NCBI GenBank assembly: GCA_025936015.1
Contig: JAICUE010000060.1
Coordinates: forward strand, 1 to 10,149
Length of the DNA: 10,149 nt
DNA from: Gemmatimonadaceae bacterium
Lineage (GTDB): Bacteria; Gemmatimonadota; Gemmatimonadetes; Gemmatimonadales; Gemmatimonadaceae
Reading direction: 5' to 3'
The translations under genes and the position numbers were made by a program. Below are positions 6,517-10,149 of the stretch, piece after piece (the first letter of the stretch is position 1; every line of letters starts with the position of its first letter). The notes under the pieces were generated by a model, which saw only the letters and a list, made by a program, of their open reading frames with translations, was not told the DNA's origin and made no database searches.

Positions 6517-6927
6517 TCAGAACCCGAGGTACGCCCTCACTCGCGGCTCGATCCGATCGGGCGACCATAACGGCGACCAGACCAGGTTCACCGTCACGTC
6601 GGCGACACCGGGGATCGCCTTCGCCGCGCGCTCGGTGTCGCCCATCAGCTGCGGGCCGCTCGGACAGGCTGGCGACGTCAGGCTCATGTCGACCTTCACC
6701 GAGCGGTCGTCGACGGCGATGTCGTAGACGAGGCCGAGGTCGATGATGTTCAGGTTGAGGTCCGGGTCCTTCACCCGGCGGAGCGCCATCTTCACCTGAT
6801 CGACCGTCGGCGGCGGCTCGCTCGCGTCGAACGTCGGCGGAGCGGGCAGCGTGGGCGCGGCGTTCTCCGCCGGCTCGGCGGGGACAGCCGATGCGGTCAG
6901 GCCTGGTGTCGTAGCAGGAAGATCCAT
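6517..6927 (-). CDS. MIP18/DUF59 family iron-sulfur assembly protein (SufT/PaaD-like)
   Basis: The 136-residue cytoplasmic protein carries a low-complexity Pro/Ala N-terminal extension (1-41) and then the family domain. The domain includes VKDPDLNLNIIDLGLVYDI (52-70), VKVDMSLTSPACPSGPQL (77-94) with the conserved Cys88, GVADVTVNLVWSPLWSPDRI (107-126) and a short end, RAYLGF. Proteins of this family help mature iron-sulfur clusters on target proteins. SufT, YitW and PaaD are relatives, and the sequence does not separate them. Its start is 52 bases downstream of the stop of the serine hydrolase on the same strand, so the two may be co-transcribed, though their jobs appear unrelated. One TTA codon (6569-6571) lies outside any CGTTAGGC word. 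Confidence 0.92.
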   Translation of the reverse strand: MDLPATTPGLTASAVPAEPAENAAPTLPAPPTFDASEPPPTVDQVKMALRRVKDPDLNLNIIDLGLVYDIAVDDRSVKVDMSLTSPACPSGPQLMGDTERAAKAIPGVADVTVNLVWSPLWSPDRIEPRVRAYLGF

Positions 6928-6979
6928 TCTCTGAATCTCGCCGGTGTCGAGGGCGGCAACAAGCGCCGCGCCTCGGGTG

Positions 6980-8599
6980 CTAGTGCTTCTTTGCCGTGCT
7001 CTTCTTCGCGGTCGACTTCTTCGCGGCCGGCTTGCTCGAGGATTTCTTCGCCGTCGTCTTGTGGGCGGAGCTCTTCGAGCTGCTCGCCTTCTTCCTCGTC
7101 ACGTGGTGCGCGCGCGAGTTCTTCCGGTGGCTCCCAGCGCCGCGGCTGCGACGCGAGCGCACCGGGCGCTCGGGGCGGTTCCAGCCGACCGCGCGGTCGG
7201 CGCGGAAGCTGGCCGGCCAGGCGAGCACACCATCGGGGCCGTCGATGACCGCGAGCGCAGCCGCATCGGCGAGGTCGGACCGGACATCGGAGATCACCTT
7301 GGCCGGCTGCCGGGCGCGCGCCGCATGGACGCGATTTGTCAGCAGGATGACGAACATCTCGCGGTCCGGATCGATCCAGATCGACGTGCCGGTGAAGCCG
7401 GTGTGTCCGTACGCGCGGTCGCTGAGGTACGAGCCGCAGCCGCCGTTGTTGTCGCAGGTGTCCCAGCCTAACGCGCGGGTACCGACGGCGGCCCGGGTGG
7501 TGAAGATCCGGACGGTCGAATCGGCGATGACGCGAACGCCGTTGTAGACGCCGCCGTTGAGCATCATCTGCGCGAAGATCGACAGGTCGGCCGCGGTGCT
7601 GAACAATCCCGCGTGACCGGCGACGCCGCCTAACGCGTAGGCGTTCTCGTCGTGGACCTCGCCGCGGAGCGGATAGCCGCGCGGCGGGGTGACCTCGGTC
7701 GGGGCGATCCGCGCCGCGAGCGAGTCGGCCGGACGGAAGAAGGTGTCGGTCATCCCGAGGGGACCGTACACGCGCTCGGCGAGGAAGGCGTCGAGCGACT
7801 TTCCGCTCACCGCCTCGACGACGAAGCCGAGCATGTCGGCGCCGAGGTCGGAGTACTCGAAGCGGGCGCCAGGGCGTGCCTCGAGCGGGGTCTCGATCAC
7901 CATCTGCCGCGCCTCTTCCGGGGAGCGGGCGACACGCCAGAGATCGCGCCCGGCCGGAAGTCCGGACCGGTGCGTCAGGAGCTGACGGAGGGTGACGCTG
8001 TCCTTCCAGCCGCCATTGAAGGCAGGGATGTACTTCGCAACCCGATCGTCGAGCTGGATCTTTCCTTCATCGAAGAGCACCATCAGCGCGGTGGTGGTCC
8101 CGATGACCTTGGTGAGGGAGGCGAGATCATAGATGCTGCTCTCGGGGATCACCGGCTCGGACTTCTGGTCCCAATCGAGATACCCGAATCCCTTTTCCCA
8201 GACGGAGGCGCCTTTGCGGCCGACGACGACCGCGGCGCCAGGGTACCCGCCCGCCTTCACGCCGCGGGCGACGACGCGATCGATCGCGGCGAGCCGCTCG
8301 GCGGACATCCCGACGCTGCGCGGGGCGGCGACCGGAAGTCCAGTCGAGGGGGCCGCGGCGCGGGGCGCGGCGGCGATGGCGACGCGGATCCCGCTGCCTA
8401 ACGTGGGCGCGTTCGCGGTGAAGGCATCGGCAATCGCGTCGGCCGAGCTCGAGGTCGACGGAGAGTCTTCTGTCGGATGGACGACGACGCTCTCAGGCGC
8501 GGCAACGGCGAGCCCAGCGTCGCGCTGGACTGCATGCGGCCCACCGACCGCAGGGGCGGCCGCGAGCGCAACGTTGAAAGCGAGCAGGACAGAGACCAC
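6980..8599 (-). CDS. Secreted beta-lactamase-fold serine hydrolase with lysine-rich C-terminal tail
   Basis: The 539-residue protein starts at GTG 8599, preceded by a strong ribosome binding site. Its first 20 residues look like a signal peptide with cleavage near the AAAP segment. A low-complexity Ala/Ser/Pro linker runs to about residue 90. The class-C beta-lactamase/penicillin-binding-like domain spans about 95-455. It has the nucleophile motif SLTK (Ser161, Lys164), LLTHRSGLP (208-214), YSD (249-251, in place of YxN), GGVAGHAGLFSTA (324-336) and HTG (399-401, in place of KTG). Such enzymes are usually esterases, peptidases or wall-modifying hydrolases rather than true beta-lactamases; the substrate is unknown. 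Residues from about 476 on are strongly basic, ending in repeated AKKS/AKKST units like histone H1 or AlgP tails. Three CGTTAGGC words lie inside, all read as Leu(TTA)-Gly. Confidence 0.93.
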   Translation of the reverse strand: MVSVLLAFNVALAAAPAVGGPHAVQRDAGLAVAAPESVVVHPTEDSPSTSSSADAIADAFTANAPTLGSGIRVAIAAAPRAAAPSTGLPVAAPRSVGMSAERLAAIDRVVARGVKAGGYPGAAVVVGRKGASVWEKGFGYLDWDQKSEPVIPESSIYDLASLTKVIGTTTALMVLFDEGKIQLDDRVAKYIPAFNGGWKDSVTLRQLLTHRSGLPAGRDLWRVARSPEEARQMVIETPLEARPGARFEYSDLGADMLGFVVEAVSGKSLDAFLAERVYGPLGMTDTFFRPADSLAARIAPTEVTPPRGYPLRGEVHDENAYALGGVAGHAGLFSTAADLSIFAQMMLNGGVYNGVRVIADSTVRIFTTRAAVGTRALGWDTCDNNGGCGSYLSDRAYGHTGFTGTSIWIDPDREMFVILLTNRVHAARARQPAKVISDVRSDLADAAALAVIDGPDGVLAWPASFRADRAVGWNRPERPVRSRRSRGAGSHRKNSRAHHVTRKKASSSKSSAHKTTAKKSSSKPAAKKSTAKKSTAKKH

Positions 8600-8604
8600 G
8601 GCGA

Positions 8605-8610
8605 CTCCTC
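8605..8610 (-). promoter_or_regulatory. Ribosome binding site for the serine hydrolase
   Basis: On the minus strand GAGGAG lies 5 bases before GTG 8599. This fixes a non-ATG start for the hydrolase. Confidence 0.7.
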
Positions 8611-8687
8611 ATCACAGCGAGACAGCGGTACGGCGAACGACATCTCGTATCTACAACCGGGACGATCATTCCGGGTTGACGATACGC

Positions 8688-8815
8688 ATGGAGCGTGCGA
8701 ATGTCCCAACTGCAAGTGCAGGTGGGACTTAGCTATTTCAGGGTTGTCGCGGATGTCCCACGGTTCCACCGTTCGGTACCGCTGCGAAGGCAGCATGTTC
8801 CGTGGGACTCGATAG
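8688..8815 (+). pseudogene. Possible decayed small zinc-ribbon gene
   Basis: In the frame ending with TAG at 8813-8815, the codons from 8696 on read CECPNCKCRWDLAISGLSRM and then SHGSTVRYRCEG. A CPxC knuckle is followed by a tryptophan and a later YRCEG, as in small zinc-ribbon proteins. The only nearby start, ATG 8688, lies in another frame: one inserted base between 8691 and 8701 would join it to the ribbon. The second knuckle also lacks its partner cysteine (CEGSMF). GC at third positions is about 70 percent, below the neighbouring genes. This suggests a frame-broken remnant or a chance reading. The family resemblance is from memory. Confidence 0.3.
8703..8808 (+). repeat. Four alternating complementary arms (GTCCCA / TGGGAC), two nested hairpins
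   Basis: Arm 1 (8703-8714) pairs with arm 2 (8717-8728) over 11 of 12 positions. Arm 3 GTCCCACGG (8755-8763) pairs perfectly with arm 4 CCGTGGGAC (8800-8808). Arm 2 also pairs with arm 3 over 7 perfect bases (8722-8728 with 8755-8761). Inside arms 3/4 there are two small stems: ACCG/CGGT (8768-8777) and GCTGC/GCAGC with loop GAAG (8781-8794). The whole can fold as two hairpins, the second branched, or as a competing middle hairpin. This may be an RNA leader, an operator array or a small mobile repeat. Overlap with a possible zinc-ribbon reading frame is an alternative explanation for part of the symmetry. Confidence 0.55.
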
Positions 8816-8960
8816 ATCGCACGCGCAACTCGAAATGTCTAGTGTGAAGACGAGCAACGAGTTGAGCGGTCACCGCTGTGAAATCGGTTGAGGCTGGTTT
8901 GGCGATTGTCTCGGCGGCGACAACCATTCGTAGTCTTCAGGTGACGAAGAAGCAGACTCC

Positions 8961-9533
8961 ATGGAACCAGAGCACCTCGTGATCCGGCGCGCGATCGATG
9001 GCGACGAAGGGGCGTTGCGTACGCTCTGGACTCGCCATGCTCCGCACATCGACGCGATCGTGCGGCGGCTCGTCGGCGACCCCGACACCGCGGCCGACGT
9101 CGCGCAGGAGGTGTGGATCCAGATCTTCCGTGCGCTGCCCGGGTACCGCGGCGACTCGCAGTTCGGGACCTGGGCGCACCGGATTGCGGTGAACCGGACA
9201 CTGAACGCACTGCGGCGGACGAAACGGATCGCCAGCCGCGAATCACCGATCGAGGACGACAGCGCGACGGTGGAGCACGAATCGGAACGCGCACTGCTGG
9301 CAGCGTCGATCGACGACGCGGCGAAGCAGCTCTCACCGGGGGCGCGGATGGTGTTTCTACTGCACGACGTCGAAGGCTACACCCACGAGGAAATCGCGCA
9401 GGAGCTGGGAATCACCTCGGGGGGATCGAAATCGCAACTGTTCAAGGCGCGAGCGAAGCTTCGTCGCTTGCTCGCCCACCTGATTGACGGACCATCACGA
9501 CCGGATGCACGCCATGCTACACCTGTCAGCTGA
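8961..9533 (+). CDS. ECF-type RNA polymerase sigma factor (sigma-70 family)
   Basis: The 190-residue protein has the two-domain layout of extracytoplasmic-function sigma factors. Region 2 spans about 9-82, with DVAQEVWIQIFRALPGYRGDSQFGTWAHRIAVN (46-78), which melts and binds the -10 element. Region 4 spans about 110-172, with FLLHDVEGYTHEEIAQELGITSGGSKSQLFKARAKLRRLL. Its helix-turn-helix (140-165) contacts the -35 element. There is no sigma region 3 or 1.1. The start ATG 8961 is preceded by only a weak purine run (GAAGAAG). The following gene overlaps its 3' end and encodes a zinc-binding membrane anti-sigma factor. The sigma is therefore inferred to be held at the membrane until an envelope signal arrives; such pairs usually activate their own promoter, but no matching promoter was recognised here. 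Confidence 0.95.
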   Translation: MEPEHLVIRRAIDGDEGALRTLWTRHAPHIDAIVRRLVGDPDTAADVAQEVWIQIFRALPGYRGDSQFGTWAHRIAVNRTLNALRRTKRIASRESPIEDDSATVEHESERALLAASIDDAAKQLSPGARMVFLLHDVEGYTHEEIAQELGITSGGSKSQLFKARAKLRRLLAHLIDGPSRPDARHATPVS

Positions 9534-10149
9534 ACGACTCGCGGCACTCGTCGACAACGAGCCGACGACCACCGAGGGAGAGCACCTCGCCCGCTGCGCG
9601 ACCTGCGCGCAGGAGCGATCGGCGCACCGCTCGCTCCGCTCGCTCGCGGCGAGCGACCGGTTCTCGGCGACGACCGCCCAACCGCTCACCTCGTGGGCGA
9701 CGCTGCTTCCGGCGCTCCGCAGCGAGGGATTGGTGGCCGACGCAGCGCCCGCCGGCGCCGCGCCCGATGGCAAGGGGGCGCGGGTGCTCCGCTTCGAGCG
9801 ACGGTGGGCGCACTCCGGACTGCTGCGCGCCGCGGCGGCTGTCATGCTCGTCGCCGTCGGACTCGTTGCCGGACGGTGGTCGGCAGGTGCGACCCCAGTG
9901 CCCGGTCTCGCCGCCGGGAAGGATACGCTCACCGCGCTCGTTGGCGATTCGACGCTCGCATTCAAGAACGCGTCGCAGGCGTTGGCCGCGCTGACGCGCT
10001 ACGAGCATGGCTATCAGGCGGCCGCGCAGTTCCTCGCGCTGCACGACACCGCGGCTCGCGTCGAGGGACGTGAGGCATATCAGGCGCGCCTCGCGACGCT
10101 CGACCTGGTGGCGGCGGCGACGCGACAGGGTCTGCAGGAGACGCCGTAC
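9505..10149 (+). CDS. Zinc-binding transmembrane anti-sigma factor, 3' truncated by window end
   Basis: The frame stays open to the last base (215 codons visible), so the gene continues beyond the window. It overlaps the sigma gene by 29 bases from ATG 9505, or 20 bases from ATG 9514; neither has a clear ribosome binding site. The N-terminal cytoplasmic part holds H-x3-C-x2-C (HLARCATC, His27, Cys31, Cys34), the ZAS zinc motif of anti-sigma factors that clamp ECF sigmas. A linker rich in Ala and Pro leads to a single transmembrane helix at about 105-123 (GLLRAAAAVMLVAVGLVAG). The part beyond, predicted periplasmic, is helical (SQALAALTRYEHGYQAAAQFLALHD...) and would sense the signal. Overlap with the sigma gene suggests translational coupling, which keeps the pair in balance. 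Assignment as partner of the upstream sigma is inference from position and motif. Confidence 0.88.
   Translation, partial: MHAMLHLSAERLAALVDNEPTTTEGEHLARCATCAQERSAHRSLRSLAASDRFSATTAQPLTSWATLLPALRSEGLVADAAPAGAAPDGKGARVLRFERRWAHSGLLRAAAAVMLVAVGLVAGRWSAGATPVPGLAAGKDTLTALVGDSTLAFKNASQALAALTRYEHGYQAAAQFLALHDTAARVEGREAYQARLATLDLVAAATRQGLQETPY

Larger units (their letters stand above)
107..8403. repeat. Dispersed 8-mer CGTTAGGC, 11 copies
   Basis: On the plus strand it reads CGTTAGGC at 107-114, 989-996, 2544-2551, 3276-3283, 5641-5648 and 6487-6494. It appears as the complement GCCTAACG at 4510-4517, 5397-5404, 7466-7473, 7628-7635 and 8396-8403. All 11 copies of the 7-mer GTTAGGC in the window carry the same leading C. 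A rough expectation from base composition is below one copy. Eight copies are inside genes and three lie 1, 3 and 14 bases after stop codons. Nine of the 11 are on the coding strand of the gene that contains or immediately precedes them. Function is unknown. Confidence 0.85.
8600..8960. other. Divergent intergenic region between serine hydrolase and sigma factor
   Basis: These 361 bases are noticeably richer in A/T than the genes around them and must hold the promoters for the divergent units. On the plus strand TTGACG (8676-8681) is a possible -35, with only a poor -10 17 bases later. TAGTCT (8931-8936) is a possible -10 for the sigma gene, with TTGTCT (8906-8911) at a long 19-base spacing. 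Both are weak. The middle part (8700-8810) holds the alternating inverted repeats and possible zinc-ribbon remnant listed separately. Confidence 0.5.

Noticed and set aside
7652..8401. Long plus-strand open frame opposite the serine hydrolase
   Set aside because: It is the antisense shadow of a gene with intact SLTK, YSD and HTG motifs. Its translation is low-complexity with no recognisable domain.
107..8403. CGTTAGGC copies as integron attC core sites (GTTRRRY / RYYYAAC)
   Set aside because: The word fits the core consensus, but no copy has a suitably spaced inverse core with complementary inner arms. Eight copies lie deep inside ordinary genes and there is no integrase, so a cassette array is not supported.
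1..10149. CRISPR arrays, tRNA, rRNA, insertion sequences, phage genes
   Set aside because: I saw no regularly spaced direct repeats, no clover-leaf with tRNA landmarks, no rRNA signatures, and no transposase or phage structural motifs on either strand.

Overview
The window is GC-rich chromosomal DNA with strong third-position G/C bias, short intergenic gaps, many small lipoproteins and a two-domain M16-type protease. Together with one very abundant short word (see below), this style suggests a soil-type bacterium, possibly of the Gemmatimonadota. That placement rests on protein resemblance from memory and no search was run.

Layout: (1) 1-1230 (+) is the C-terminal part of an M16 (insulinase-family) peptidase, a non-catalytic half. 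A heptanucleotide repeat patch and an 18-bp-arm hairpin follow it. (2) 1363-3382 (+) looks like an operon: tag (3-methyladenine glycosylase I, possibly leaderless), a small exported protein with two BamE-like half-repeats, a MacroD/YmdB-type macrodomain protein and a small two-helix membrane protein. A bidirectional terminator at 3440-3473 separates it from a convergent, uncharacterised minus-strand gene (3521-3880). (3) 4212-6472 (+) holds a GAF-like sensory protein and two lipoproteins, the second with TonB-C-like domains. (4) 6517-8599 (-) holds a secreted beta-lactamase-fold serine hydrolase with a lysine-rich histone-H1-like tail, followed downstream by a MIP18/SufT-type iron-sulfur assembly protein. 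(5) 8600-8960 is an AT-richer divergent intergenic region with alternating complementary arms and what may be a decayed zinc-ribbon ORF. (6) 8961-10149 (+) is an ECF sigma factor overlapped by its zinc-binding anti-sigma factor, which runs off the window.

The strongest unexplained signal is the 8-mer CGTTAGGC, present 11 times on the two strands, about 1.1 per kb. A rough base-composition estimate predicts fewer than one. It occurs inside genes, where six copies read in one codon phase and supply most of the rare TTA leucine codons, and just after stop codons. This is the profile of an actively maintained genomic word, such as an uptake signal, a HIP1-like word or a protein or methylase target. 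No complete new defence or mobile system is visible.
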